A stretch of 64,000 nt of DNA from Acidobacteriota bacterium (GCA_019639175.1 JAHBSK010000002.1:124001-188000); one strand, 5' to 3'; numbered from the stretch's first letter, positions 8,980-17,240 are shown. Numbers and translations: made by a program. The notes: a model not told the origin generated them from the letters alone.

Positions 8980-9576
8980 GTGGAAATTTTCTCTAAAGAC
9001 AAAACAATTTCCGTACCCAGTATTATCTTAATGGTTTTGCTGGGTATTTCTTCAATTTTGAATGTTTTCCTTGGGGTCAGCATTTCAGCGCTAAGAGAGT
9101 CAAACGCCTTATTGCGACAGTCGAGACGCCTTGTAGTTGGCAGTAAGGTTAGCGGTATGGACATACAGGACCTGTCGGGAGTGCCTGTCACTATTGACTA
9201 TGAGGTAAGCCAAGGGCAGACAATTCTATATTTTTACTCTGGGAATTGTCACTGGTGTAACGTCAACTGGCCCGCTATGCGAACTTTTGGAGAAAAACTG
9301 TCGTCCGGGTATAAAATTTATGCTATATGTATCGATTTGGAACTTGAGAAATGCCGGGAAACCGCACCGGTTGATGAGTTATCCGGTATTTCAGTCCTAA
9401 GGACAGTCTCGCCTGAACCGCTTATCCAATTTGATATATCGGCAACTCCGACAATGATCGTTGTATCTAAGGATCAGAAAGTAGATAAAATCTGGAAAGG
9501 AGTATTCGCTGGGGAGCGGAAAAGTGAAGTCCAAGAATACTTCAAAATTGAACTGCCAAATTTGCAGATAGACTAG
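8980..9576 (+). CDS. Membrane-anchored thioredoxin-like (TlpA-type) protein with CHWC site
   Basis: 198 residues. A short cytoplasmic start is followed by one transmembrane helix (about 13-37), then a periplasmic thioredoxin fold. The active site is YSGNCHWCNVNWP near residue 88, and the cis-proline strand is ISATPTMIVV near residue 153. It starts at GTG with AGG nine bases upstream; no ATG is usable in this frame. Two further cysteines (in ICIDLELEKC) lie between the active site and the cis-proline. Family members are thiol-disulfide oxidoreductases of the envelope. It sits 62 bases after the eight-cysteine peptide gene, which is a natural candidate substrate. Confidence 0.8.
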   Translation: MEIFSKDKTISVPSIILMVLLGISSILNVFLGVSISALRESNALLRQSRRLVVGSKVSGMDIQDLSGVPVTIDYEVSQGQTILYFYSGNCHWCNVNWPAMRTFGEKLSSGYKIYAICIDLELEKCRETAPVDELSGISVLRTVSPEPLIQFDISATPTMIVVSKDQKVDKIWKGVFAGERKSEVQEYFKIELPNLQID

Positions 9577-9616
9577 GACGGTTCTGGCTGGCTCTTTCAC
9601 TAGATGCAAACTGAAT

Positions 9617-11077
9617 ATGTTAGAAATGGAACGTTATTTACTCTTACCTGTAATGCTTATTGCAGTATTGTCAGGAGCGGTTTTTGGTCAAGATGCCCAA
9701 TCTCGCCATGAAGCGGTAACCGACCAGTCTTCTATAGAAGATCAATTGTCAATAGAGGGCCTGATAGCCCAATCTCGTTTGGCCGCTCCGGAACTGGGTG
9801 TAGATGTCCTACTAAGGATCTCAAAATCAAACAAGATCAAAGATATCGAAAGAAAAAAGGCTTTGCTCGAGGAAGCCTATCGTGTCGTGAGTAATGTAAA
9901 AAATCGGGTCCGACGTAAGATAGTCCCGTTCGCGAGCATCTCTGTGGATACCCATCCCGGATACATGTCATATGCCTACGATCTTAAGCTTGATGCTGTG
10001 TCTCTCAAGAGCCGGATAATACGTGAAATGCTTGTCCTTGATAAAGATCGGGCTAGACAAATGATTTTTGATCTTAATGGCACGCTTGGCCTAAAGCCTT
10101 TGAATTGCGAGGACGCGTTAGTTTATGAAGTGACTGATATCTATAGAACCGTTGCAGCGGTCGGAAAGCAGGCATTTACCCGCAGTGAGATAGAGGAGGG
10201 GTTGCGAGCGTTGTTCATCTCCAATTGGATCGAGAAGATTGAATCCCCTTCCCAAGTCGGCCCTGTCCTTAGCATGATAGCGGAATTTCCAGACTTCGCT
10301 TTTGAGAGGAGTATGTTATACACATCTGTTTCCAATGCAATTAGAAGAGATTTTAAAGATGACCGCTCATTTACATATGCATTGGATCGGGAACAGCTTA
10401 ACTCGATGATTGTGCGGTTAACATCCGGGGTAGAAGAACTGCCGAAGATCGAGTTACTTTCTGCGTACAGGCAATTTATCTCAAAAAACATTGCTGCAGC
10501 CCGGTGCAGGGATAATGAGATACGGGACGAAGAAAATATTCCGAGGTTTATCCAAGAGGCAAACAAGTTATTTATTGACAAACCGTTCACATTTGAAGAT
10601 ATTGCATCCAATGATCTCCTTGAGAGTCCGAAGATATCTCACTACTGGCAGTCGGAAAAGGCTCGCAGAATAAGCCGTGAACTCCGTGATATTCGCGTAG
10701 CACAAAAAGACCTGGGGAAAGATGACAGTATTATGACTGAGGAGGATTGGGGGGCTAGGGTAAGGAAATTACTTGAAAACCTCAATGGTTGGAATGCGGA
10801 GAATGAGGAAACTGATTCTGAAGTGTTTAATCAGAAATGCGTGATTTACCGGGTTCTGGTTGGGATGATCCCTGATGGAAACCTAAAAAGAAACGTTCTT
10901 CAGGATTTTGTTAGATTTCTACACTCTTCCAAAATGCAAAGGGAGAATTTTATAGAATGGTTCCTCCACGTCAATCGCGTGGCAAATGATGACCCGACCT
11001 CATTCTTCGACTTAATATCCGCTTTTCCAAATCCTAACTTTTCCGCAGTGGCCGCTCTCAAGATTGAGAAGCTTTAA
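9617..11077 (+). CDS. Exported helical protein of unknown function (486 residues)
   Basis: Not recognised. A hydrophobic signal peptide (about residues 5-24, ending AVFGQ-DA) precedes a long, highly charged, mostly helical region without obvious repeats of fixed length; an alpha-solenoid is likely. There are only three cysteines in the mature protein. The base composition is AT-rich like the two genes before it. It follows the thioredoxin-like gene by 40 bases on the same strand and is probably co-transcribed. The annotated ATG at 9617 has no good ribosome site; the next in-frame ATG, 9 bases later, is equally possible. The stop lies 40 bases before the left end of the IS630 element. Confidence 0.6.
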   Translation: MLEMERYLLLPVMLIAVLSGAVFGQDAQSRHEAVTDQSSIEDQLSIEGLIAQSRLAAPELGVDVLLRISKSNKIKDIERKKALLEEAYRVVSNVKNRVRRKIVPFASISVDTHPGYMSYAYDLKLDAVSLKSRIIREMLVLDKDRARQMIFDLNGTLGLKPLNCEDALVYEVTDIYRTVAAVGKQAFTRSEIEEGLRALFISNWIEKIESPSQVGPVLSMIAEFPDFAFERSMLYTSVSNAIRRDFKDDRSFTYALDREQLNSMIVRLTSGVEELPKIELLSAYRQFISKNIAAARCRDNEIRDEENIPRFIQEANKLFIDKPFTFEDIASNDLLESPKISHYWQSEKARRISRELRDIRVAQKDLGKDDSIMTEEDWGARVRKLLENLNGWNAENEETDSEVFNQKCVIYRVLVGMIPDGNLKRNVLQDFVRFLHSSKMQRENFIEWFLHVNRVANDDPTSFFDLISAFPNPNFSAVAALKIEKL

Positions 11078-11119
11078 AAGCCTCTACTCGTCCATACATC
11101 GATAAATAAACATATCCTA

Positions 11120-11147
11120 GTGACACAGCAACATAATTCTGGTGCAT
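11120..11147 (+). repeat. IS630 left inverted repeat
   Basis: Begins right after the TA at 11118-11119. It matches the reverse complement of 12271-12298 at 19 of 28 positions, with shared blocks CAAC, TAATT, TGG and GCAT. Confidence 0.8.
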
Positions 11148-11178
11148 GAGAGCAATATCGGGTAATATTGATCTTGCT

Positions 11179-12281
11179 ATGAAACGAAACAATTTTGTTG
11201 AACTTACAGCGGGGCAGGTTAAGTTTCTAAAGGAATTCAAACAAGGGGAGAAAAGGAGTCTGAGAGAGATAAACCGGGCAAATATACTGTTGCTGTTGGA
11301 TAAGGGAAAGGAGGCTCTGGAGATCGCGGAATTTCTGGATATAGGGCGGAACACGGTAAGCCGGACAAAAATGAGGTTTCTGCGGCAGGGGATGGAGGCG
11401 GCACTGGCGGAAGAGCCGCGACCGGGTCAGCCGCGGGTCCATACGAGAAAAAGAGAGGCGGAGGTAATTGCCTTGGCGTGCAGCGACGCACCGGAGGGGA
11501 GGACGCGCTGGACATTGGAATTATTGACACAGACATTGAACAAACAGAAGGGGGCCAGGAAGATCAATCGTGAAAGCGTACGGTTGATGCTAAAAAAAAC
11601 GAATGCAAACCGTGGCTGAGAAAGATGTGGTGCATAGCGGAGATAACACCGGAATACCGTGAGCGGATGTATCGGCTGCTGGATCTGTATGAAGAGAGAT
11701 ATGATCCGCTCTTTCCGGTGATCTGCATTGACGAAAAAAGCAAGCAGTTGATCGGGGAAACGAGACGACCGATCCCGATGAAGCCCGGGAGCGTCGAAAA
11801 ATATGACTACGAGTACAAGAGAAACGGCACCAGAAATATCTTTGTTGCGGTCGAGCCGAAAGGAGGCAGACGAAGCATCAAGGTCACAAAAACAAGGAAA
11901 AAGGCCGATTTTGCCCGCTTTGTACGCAGTTTGACAAAGAAGTACCCGACAGCCGTACGGATACGGATCGTGCTGGACAATCTGAACACGCACTTTGAAA
12001 AATCCTTCTATGAGACGTTTTCAAAAGAAGAAGCCGGGCAGATACTGAGCAAAGTCGCTTTCTACTACACGCCCAAACATGCCAGCTGGCTCAATATGGC
12101 CGAAATAGAGATCAACATTATGGAAAGAGAATGTACGGGACGCAAGATCGGATCCGAGGCCTTTCTGAAACAACAAATAAAGGTATGGACAAAACAACGC
12201 AACAAACTTCAGAAAACACTTGCCTGGCGTTTCACCAAACAAAACGCCGACGCCAAACTCAGTAAACACTATGCGCCATAA
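11179..12281 (+). CDS. IS630-family transposase, expressed by programmed -1 frameshift
   Basis: The upstream frame (ATG 11179 to TGA 11617-11619) encodes the helix-turn-helix part, ending RLMLKK. The downstream frame, ending at TAA 12279-12281, encodes the catalytic part. They overlap at a run of eight A (11592-11599), read as CTA-AAA-AAA-ACG. A -1 slip there continues as NECKPWLRKMWC, the exact kind of junction seen in intact IS630 transposases. The fused product is about 367 residues. The DDE triad is visible as CIDEKS, IVLDNLNTH and LNMAEIEINIMERE. The element therefore looks functional rather than broken. Confidence 0.88.
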
Positions 12282-12298
12282 TTACGTTGTCGGAATAC
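12271..12298 (-). repeat. IS630 right inverted repeat
   Basis: Partner of the left repeat at 11120-11147. The transposase stop codon lies inside it, and the flanking TA is at 12299-12300. Confidence 0.8.
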
Positions 12299-12312
12299 TA
12301 GCGTCATTTGAT

Positions 12313-12342
12313 TTGACAGCATAATTTAAGGCTTGGTATCCT
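12313..12342 (+). promoter_or_regulatory. Likely promoter of tRNA-Glu
   Basis: A perfect TTGACA (12313-12318) and TATCCT (12337-12342) are spaced by 18 bases. The tRNA begins about 78 bases downstream. The IS630 element ends just 13 bases upstream, so the promoter survived the insertion. Confidence 0.5.
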
Positions 12343-12419
12343 TACTGTTCGCCTTTTGCAGGCGTTGAGGTTGAAAAGTTCTCTTGCGATTCTTGGGTTC
12401 GTTAAGGGAACAATAATGT

Positions 12420-12495
12420 GTCCGGTTCGTCTAGGGGTCTAGGACACCGCCCTTTCACGGCGGCAACACGGGTTCAAATCCCGTACCGGATACCA
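12420..12495 (+). tRNA. tRNA-Glu (anticodon UUC)
   Basis: A 76-base cloverleaf. The acceptor arm GTCCGGT pairs with ACCGGAT (12485-12491), the first pair being G-U. The anticodon loop CTTTCAC has TTC at 12454-12456, closed by CCGCC/GGCGG. The T arm is CGGGTTCAAATCCCG. The 3' end A-CCA is encoded. Sequence and loops match bacterial tRNA-Glu closely. Confidence 0.96.
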
Positions 12496-12576
12496 TCTTT
12501 TATTATATTTTTTGCATCATAGCTTTTTGACGATTCGCTTGCCACCCAAGCGAATTTTTTATTTTAGGGCAAATAA

Positions 12577-14376
12577 ATGCTGAAACGATATATTATAAAG
12601 GCTCTTTTTCTTCTGGCGGTGATGCCGTTCGCTGCGGCCGCTCAATCGGCCCAGAACGCCGCCGACACCATTTTGGTGCTGCCGTTCGAGAATCGTTCCG
12701 ATAAAAGCGAATTTAACTGGGTCGGCGAAAGTTTTGCCCTCAGTCTGTCGGATCTGCTGGATGTGCCGGGCCTAAACGTCGTTTCCAATAGCGAGCGAAA
12801 GCAGGTACAGCAAAAACTGAGGATCCCGCTGACCAGCATTCCCAGCCTGGCGACATCGCTGCGTCTTGCCCGCGAAAGCGGTGCAACGCTGCTGATCTCG
12901 GGGCGTTACACGATCGTTCCGGCGCAGGAGGATACGGCGGCGACCGTCAACGTCACGGCGCGGATCATCCGCGTCAACGAAGGACGTTTTATGAGCGAGG
13001 TGATAGGCGACCGGCAGGTTCAGCGTGACATTGTTTTGACCGACGCGCTTGGGAATCTGCAGACAATGCAGGGGCAAATTGCCTATCAGGTACTATATCA
13101 ACGCGACAAGAATCTTGCCTATTCACAAAATGACATTGTCGTTGCGGCCAATAAAGTGCCTTCGCGTGCTTTTGAGGCTTATATAAAAGGCCTTCTGACC
13201 GGCATCCCCGAAACGCGTGAGAATTATTTCAAGAACGCAATGCGGCTGTACACCGATTCCGGTGCCGAAGGGACGTTCGTTGAGGCCGCGCTCGAGCTGG
13301 GCCATCTTTATCTCAACCGCAACCGTTTTGCGGAAGCGGTCGATTCGTTTGAACGCGTTATCTCTGCCAATCAGCTTTGCCGTGAAAAAGCGAGCGGTTC
13401 GGGCCGCATTCTCCAATGCAATGACGAGAGTTTTGCCGAGGCGTCCTTTTATATAGGGGCGATCCGCTGGCAGCAGAAAAATTACGAGCAGGCGCTCAGC
13501 GTTCTGCGGCCCATTGCCGAAGAGCTGAAGATAACCAGTGTTTACAATATGCTCGGAGCCATCTCGCTGGAAGCCTCGCGTGCCGAAAAGCGCGACACAA
13601 GCCGTGCGGCCGCTTTGCTCAACGAAGGCATTCAATTGCTCCAGACCGCTGCGGAATCAGCACCGGATGACCTTTCGGTTCGTTTCAATTATGGACTTGC
13701 ACTTTTCTTACAGGGAGATCATGTCCGGGCGGCTGAACAGCTAGGTGAACTGACGGAAATTTCCCAACGTGACGGAGAGGCATTTTATCTTTTGGCAAAG
13801 AGCCTGACAGATATAAAGGATGAATCTGCGACGGCGGTTGACGACCAGGCGAAGATGCTGCTTTCGGCGGGCAATCAGTACGCCAATCTGGAAAGGGAAT
13901 GGACGAGGTCAAAGACCGTTTCTGAGATCACTCCCAGAGTTGAGCAGCCGCAGCGTAAGGATTTTGTCAGCGTGATACTGAGCCGGCGCGAGGTGGTGAC
14001 GGTTCAGCGGCCCGTAAGCGGAGCCGACAGCCTTTTACAGCAGGCCCGCGAACATTACAAGAACGGCAACGACGACGAGGCGATGACCATTCTGCGTCGC
14101 CTGCTTGTGACCGAACCGATGAGTGCGGAAAGTTATCTGATCTTGGGCAAGATACACCTGCGCCGAGGCGACCGCGACCAGGCGGTCAGCGCATTGAAAA
14201 CTGCCCTGTTCTGGGATAATCGCCTGATAGAGGCCCATGTCGTGCTGGGACGCATCTATCTGGAAAGGAACGAATGTCAGCAGGTAAAAACCTACGCCGC
14301 CGCTGCGATGGAGCTTGACCCGGAAAATCCCGAGGCGATCTCATTGCAGCGACAGGCCGACCGATGCTCCAAATAG
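12577..14376 (+). CDS. Exported TPR protein with N-terminal FlgO/CsgG-like domain
   Basis: 599 residues with a clear signal peptide (residues 1-22, cleavage near AAAAQ). Residues about 30-180 start with TILVLPFENRSDKSEFNWVG, the strand pattern of FlgO/CsgG/TolB-N type periplasmic domains that assemble into rings or bind outer-membrane partners. The rest is tetratricopeptide repeats, for example FVEAALELGHLYLNRNRFAE near 228 and AESYLILGKIHLRRGDRDQA near 510. This build suggests an envelope scaffold. It begins 81 bases after tRNA-Glu and stands alone on its strand. Confidence 0.75.
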   Translation: MLKRYIIKALFLLAVMPFAAAAQSAQNAADTILVLPFENRSDKSEFNWVGESFALSLSDLLDVPGLNVVSNSERKQVQQKLRIPLTSIPSLATSLRLARESGATLLISGRYTIVPAQEDTAATVNVTARIIRVNEGRFMSEVIGDRQVQRDIVLTDALGNLQTMQGQIAYQVLYQRDKNLAYSQNDIVVAANKVPSRAFEAYIKGLLTGIPETRENYFKNAMRLYTDSGAEGTFVEAALELGHLYLNRNRFAEAVDSFERVISANQLCREKASGSGRILQCNDESFAEASFYIGAIRWQQKNYEQALSVLRPIAEELKITSVYNMLGAISLEASRAEKRDTSRAAALLNEGIQLLQTAAESAPDDLSVRFNYGLALFLQGDHVRAAEQLGELTEISQRDGEAFYLLAKSLTDIKDESATAVDDQAKMLLSAGNQYANLEREWTRSKTVSEITPRVEQPQRKDFVSVILSRREVVTVQRPVSGADSLLQQAREHYKNGNDDEAMTILRRLLVTEPMSAESYLILGKIHLRRGDRDQAVSALKTALFWDNRLIEAHVVLGRIYLERNECQQVKTYAAAAMELDPENPEAISLQRQADRCSK

Positions 14377-14507
14377 TGCAGTCCTTGTCCGTTTTAGGGT
14401 TTATACTGTGAGGCGGTTTTCGGGCAATGAACATTGCATCGTCAACCGTGTAAGAATATGCAGTTTTATGAGGTCTTAAAAGGCCTCAGAAGAAAAAATC
14501 ACCGATT

Positions 14508-14699
14508 GGAACGCTAAAAGGCATTTGTGGCACGCCACGTGCTTTAAGGAAAAGCGGCTAGCTTGATTCAGAGAGTCAAGACCCCGCCGCCAACACTTCT
14601 CCGAGCGCGGTTTGCCACTGTGCTTGAAACCTTCCGAGCGTTCCTTCAGTTGTCCTTCCTATTTGAACCCGGTCAGAAATGACCGGGTTCTTTCCTTTT
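14508..14699 (+). ncRNA. Candidate structured RNA, rod-like hairpin with its own terminator
   Basis: There is no reading frame of note. GGAACGCT (14508-14515) pairs perfectly with AGCGTTCC (14637-14644). Further in, GCA/TGC and GTGGCA (14527-14532)/TGCCAC (14613-14618) pair, then GCGGC (14554-14558)/GCCGC (14586-14590), and the tip is CTTGATT/AGTCAAG around a CAGAG loop (14562-14580). The result is a long interrupted rod, followed 20 bases later by a strong terminator. The overall shape resembles 6S RNA, but no diagnostic 6S bases were recognised. Its 3' arm recurs at 26403-26423. It could also be a decayed repeat. Confidence 0.5.
14665..14699 (+). terminator. Strong intrinsic terminator
   Basis: GAACCCGGTCA (14665-14675) pairs perfectly with TGACCGGGTTC (14680-14690) through a GAAA loop, followed by TTTCCTTTT. 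No protein gene ends nearby (the TPR gene stops 289 bases earlier), so it most likely ends the RNA candidate. Confidence 0.85.
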
Positions 14700-14828
14700 A
14701 AGCCAGTAAATACAGGGGTTTTACAGTATTTGTGAAAATTCGTTCAATTTGAAACGATCTTTCACCACCTGCGGTCTATTCAATTCATTTTGACCTGTCG
14801 GACTGACGGGCAAATACGCAGTTGACGT

Positions 14829-14854
14829 AATTTGTCATTTTAAAATGACAAATT
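14829..14854. promoter_or_regulatory. Perfect 26-base palindrome, operator-like
   Basis: Half-site AATTTGTCATTTT is followed directly by its exact reverse complement with no spacer. It stands 138 bases upstream of lnt in an otherwise gene-free stretch. A perfect AT-rich palindrome of this length fits a binding site for a dimeric regulator. It is not followed by a T run on either strand, so it is unlikely to be a terminator. The rest of 14700-14991 shows nothing else. Confidence 0.45.
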
Positions 14855-14991
14855 TTGTATTTCAGGACACCAAACTGTCAGATTGAACGCCCCGCCTGAC
14901 CGATTATGGGTAAATGTGAAAATTAGCACAAGCTCCGACAAAGTTTTTTTGCGGGGCGTGTTATGCATCGGCTGTTTGATATGATGATGAG

Positions 14992-16590
14992 GTGAACCTC
15001 AGGCGGATCAAAGAGACATTTCCTTCCGGTGTCAGCGTCGGTCTGGCACTTCTTGCGGCGGTGCTGCTGATACTCGCATTTCCCGATATTGAATTTGCTC
15101 CGGCGGCGTTCGTCGCGTTTTTGCCGCTGCTGTTCGCTTTGGAGAGGGAAAAGGGATCGGCTGTAAAGGCTTTCACTGTCGGCTGGATCTTCGGCACGAT
15201 CTTCTTTAAAGGGACGTGCTGGTGGCTGACCTTTGCTCCGATCACTTATGCCGCATTTCCGGCCGCTTTGGCGTATTTTCTGCTTGTGATCGTCTGTATG
15301 ATCGTCGGCCTGTTTCCGGGCATATTCGCTGTGGTGATGGCGTTGCTTTTCAGACGATTCGGTTTTCTTGCGGTGTTCGCTGCGCCGTTCGTGTGGGTCT
15401 TCACCGAATTTCTTCGCTATTGGCTGACGGGCAACAACTGGAACGCTGTCGGGTATTCGCAGGCGTTCTTCAAAGGCATTCTAAATTTTGCCGAGATCGG
15501 CGGAGTGTCGCTGGTGAGCTTTCTTTGTCTTATACCTGCAGCGGTTTTGTATTATGCATTCAATAACTGGCCGCGCCGCAGAATTGAAATAAGCATCAGC
15601 TCAGCCCTTTTAGTTTTGTTCGTTCTTCTTTGCAACTTGCTTGTTTTTAGTGACCCAACAAACTTTTTTGATCGCCAGGAACCATCCGCTGCCAGAATCA
15701 TCGCCATACAGCCAAACGTCCCGATGTCCGGTTTGAGCTATCAAAAATGGCAGCAGCTAAGGCAGCGGCATATTGAGATGGCGGAAGCTGCTTTGCGGTC
15801 TATTAGAGAAGATCAGCCCTCAGCCGTCAGCGAACAGCGAACAGCCATAGGGCAAATGCCAACTGTTGTTGTCTTTCCCGAATCGCCGATGAACTTTATG
15901 TATGACGAGGATGAGGAGACCAAAAGCTTCATCAATGGTTTTACGCGTCGAAACAATGTGAACGTGCTTTTCAATTCGGCGGAGCCGGATGCTGCGTCTG
16001 GAAAATATTTTAACTCTGCAGTGATGGTCGGCCCGCAGGGAACTGAACTCGTTCAGTATGACAAGATATATCTGGTTCCGTTCGGCGAATCGGTTCCGGC
16101 ACCGCTGCAAGCGATCATTCCGGCGTTCGTCGGCAGCTTTGCCTACGGCAGCGAATACGACCTTTTTCCGCTAGGCGGCGAGAATGGCCCGACGGCAGGT
16201 GTGATGATCTGCTTTGAATCGCACTTCGGCCAACTCGGGCGTGAGTATGTACAACGCGGTGCCGACGTTCTGATAGAGATGACCAACGACGGCTACCTCG
16301 GCCCGACGCCGGTGCTTCGCCAGCACCTGGCAAACGCCGTTTTTCGCGCGGTGGAAACGAACCGTCCGGTGCTTCGCGTCACCAATGTCGGCATAACGGC
16401 ATACATAAATGCAAAAGGTGAGGTAATTGACCCTGCAAATGTGTATCAGGAAGACACACGCATCTGGAGTGTCGCAAAAAGCGACGGCTCACAGACATTT
16501 TATGTACGATACGGCGACTGGTTTGCTTGGCTGTGTACAATTATTACAGCGGGGTTATTTGCGTATGCGATTTTTCGACGAAGACAATAA
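14992..16590 (+). CDS. lnt: Apolipoprotein N-acyltransferase
   Basis: 532 residues. It transfers the third acyl chain to the N-terminal cysteine of lipoproteins in the inner membrane. Six or so hydrophobic segments occupy residues 1-215, followed by the periplasmic nitrilase-like domain and a last membrane helix at the C-terminus. The catalytic triad is visible: Glu in VVVFPESPMNF, Lys in QYDKIYLVPFGE and Cys in GVMICFESHFG. The start is GTG with a GATGAG ribosome site. A Ser/Gln-rich stretch (bases 15812-15850) looks like a small repeat-derived insert before the first motif. Lipoproteins later in the window would be substrates. Confidence 0.95.
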   Translation: MNLRRIKETFPSGVSVGLALLAAVLLILAFPDIEFAPAAFVAFLPLLFALEREKGSAVKAFTVGWIFGTIFFKGTCWWLTFAPITYAAFPAALAYFLLVIVCMIVGLFPGIFAVVMALLFRRFGFLAVFAAPFVWVFTEFLRYWLTGNNWNAVGYSQAFFKGILNFAEIGGVSLVSFLCLIPAAVLYYAFNNWPRRRIEISISSALLVLFVLLCNLLVFSDPTNFFDRQEPSAARIIAIQPNVPMSGLSYQKWQQLRQRHIEMAEAALRSIREDQPSAVSEQRTAIGQMPTVVVFPESPMNFMYDEDEETKSFINGFTRRNNVNVLFNSAEPDAASGKYFNSAVMVGPQGTELVQYDKIYLVPFGESVPAPLQAIIPAFVGSFAYGSEYDLFPLGGENGPTAGVMICFESHFGQLGREYVQRGADVLIEMTNDGYLGPTPVLRQHLANAVFRAVETNRPVLRVTNVGITAYINAKGEVIDPANVYQEDTRIWSVAKSDGSQTFYVRYGDWFAWLCTIITAGLFAYAIFRRRQ

Positions 16591-16810
16591 ACGATTTCAA
16601 TGGACAATGTCTGTTTTAATGATCGTCACAGTTTTGTATGTGGCAGGTTTTTATATTGTGCGCTCGCGAAACACTCATCCCTGTGAATCAGATGGCTGTT
16701 ATTGGGAAGTCGTCAATTTTCCCGAAGAGCCGTATAGAACAATTTATTATCCGCTGATAGGACTGGACAGGCAGTTCACGCGGGTGAGGTATTCCGGCGA
16801 AGAGCGGTAA
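16565..16810 (+). CDS. Small single-pass membrane protein, copy 1
   Basis: 81 residues, starting at an ATG inside the last 26 bases of lnt, so translation is probably coupled. A charged N-terminus is followed by one transmembrane helix (about 15-32), then an exported tail containing CESDGCYWEVVNFPEEPY and YYPLIGLD. The tail pattern, a pair of cysteines followed by FPxExPY and YxPLxxLD, recurs in the next gene. Function unknown. Confidence 0.6.
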   Translation: MRFFDEDNKRFQWTMSVLMIVTVLYVAGFYIVRSRNTHPCESDGCYWEVVNFPEEPYRTIYYPLIGLDRQFTRVRYSGEER

Positions 16811-16951
16811 TTTACCCATCACCATAAACTGGCCGATGCAGATAAACAAAAACACCCTTTTGTTTACATTTTATCCGAGATCTCTGATTTGAAAATGAAG
16901 GGTAAAGGCATACTGATTGGAAATCATCCGGCTAGGTGACTGAAAACTAAT

Positions 16952-17188
16952 ATGAGCAAACGAAGAAAGATCGGCGTTACCTTCATTATCTTGTTCACTG
17001 CCTATGTCGGCAGCTACTGGGTGATCCGGGAACTGAATGCAGTGGTTCATGAAAGGGACGGATGCCCGACGCGAGGTTGTGAGGAAGTGTCTTTCCCTTC
17101 CGAAAGACCATATGCGATCTACTCGCCTCTTTACCAACTGGATAAATTTTCCAATCCTGGAGCGACATTTCAATTGGGCCGAAAATGA
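16952..17188 (+). CDS. Small single-pass membrane protein, copy 2
   Basis: 78 residues: a basic start (MSKRRK), one transmembrane helix (about 8-25), then an exported tail with DGCPTRGCEEVSFPSERPY and YSPLYQLDKF. It is clearly paralogous to the preceding small protein, sharing the Cys pair, the F-P-x-E/R-x-PY block and the Y-x-PL-x-x-LD block. No known family was recognised. It lies 141 bases after copy 1 on the same strand. Confidence 0.6.
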   Translation: MSKRRKIGVTFIILFTAYVGSYWVIRELNAVVHERDGCPTRGCEEVSFPSERPYAIYSPLYQLDKFSNPGATFQLGRK

Positions 17189-17240
17189 AGGATCATCGCA
17201 TAGCGGAAAACTGTGAACTGAAAGCGAACGCGATCTCTGA

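Larger units (their letters stand above)
11118..12300 (+). mobile_element. Complete IS630-family insertion sequence
   Basis: An element of 1179 bases (11120-12298) flanked by TA dinucleotides inside CTAG on both sides (11117-11120 and 12298-12301), the target duplication typical of the IS630/Tc1 superfamily. Its ends are imperfect inverted repeats matching at 19 of 28 positions. It carries one transposase gene split by a -1 frameshift. The right end lies only 13 bases before the -35 box of the tRNA-Glu promoter. Confidence 0.9.

Noticed and set aside
11617..11625. Transposase called a pseudogene because of the stop between frames
   Set aside because: The A8 slippery run, intact ends and intact DDE residues make programmed frameshifting the better explanation.
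12420..12495. tRNA-Glu as attachment site of an integrative element
   Set aside because: No integrase gene and no repeated copy of the tRNA 3' end was seen; the accessory block lies on the 5' side.
14508..14699. SRP RNA, tmRNA or RNase P RNA
   Set aside because: No GGAAGCAG-type SRP loop, no tRNA-like 3' end for tmRNA, and no conserved RNase P core bases were found.
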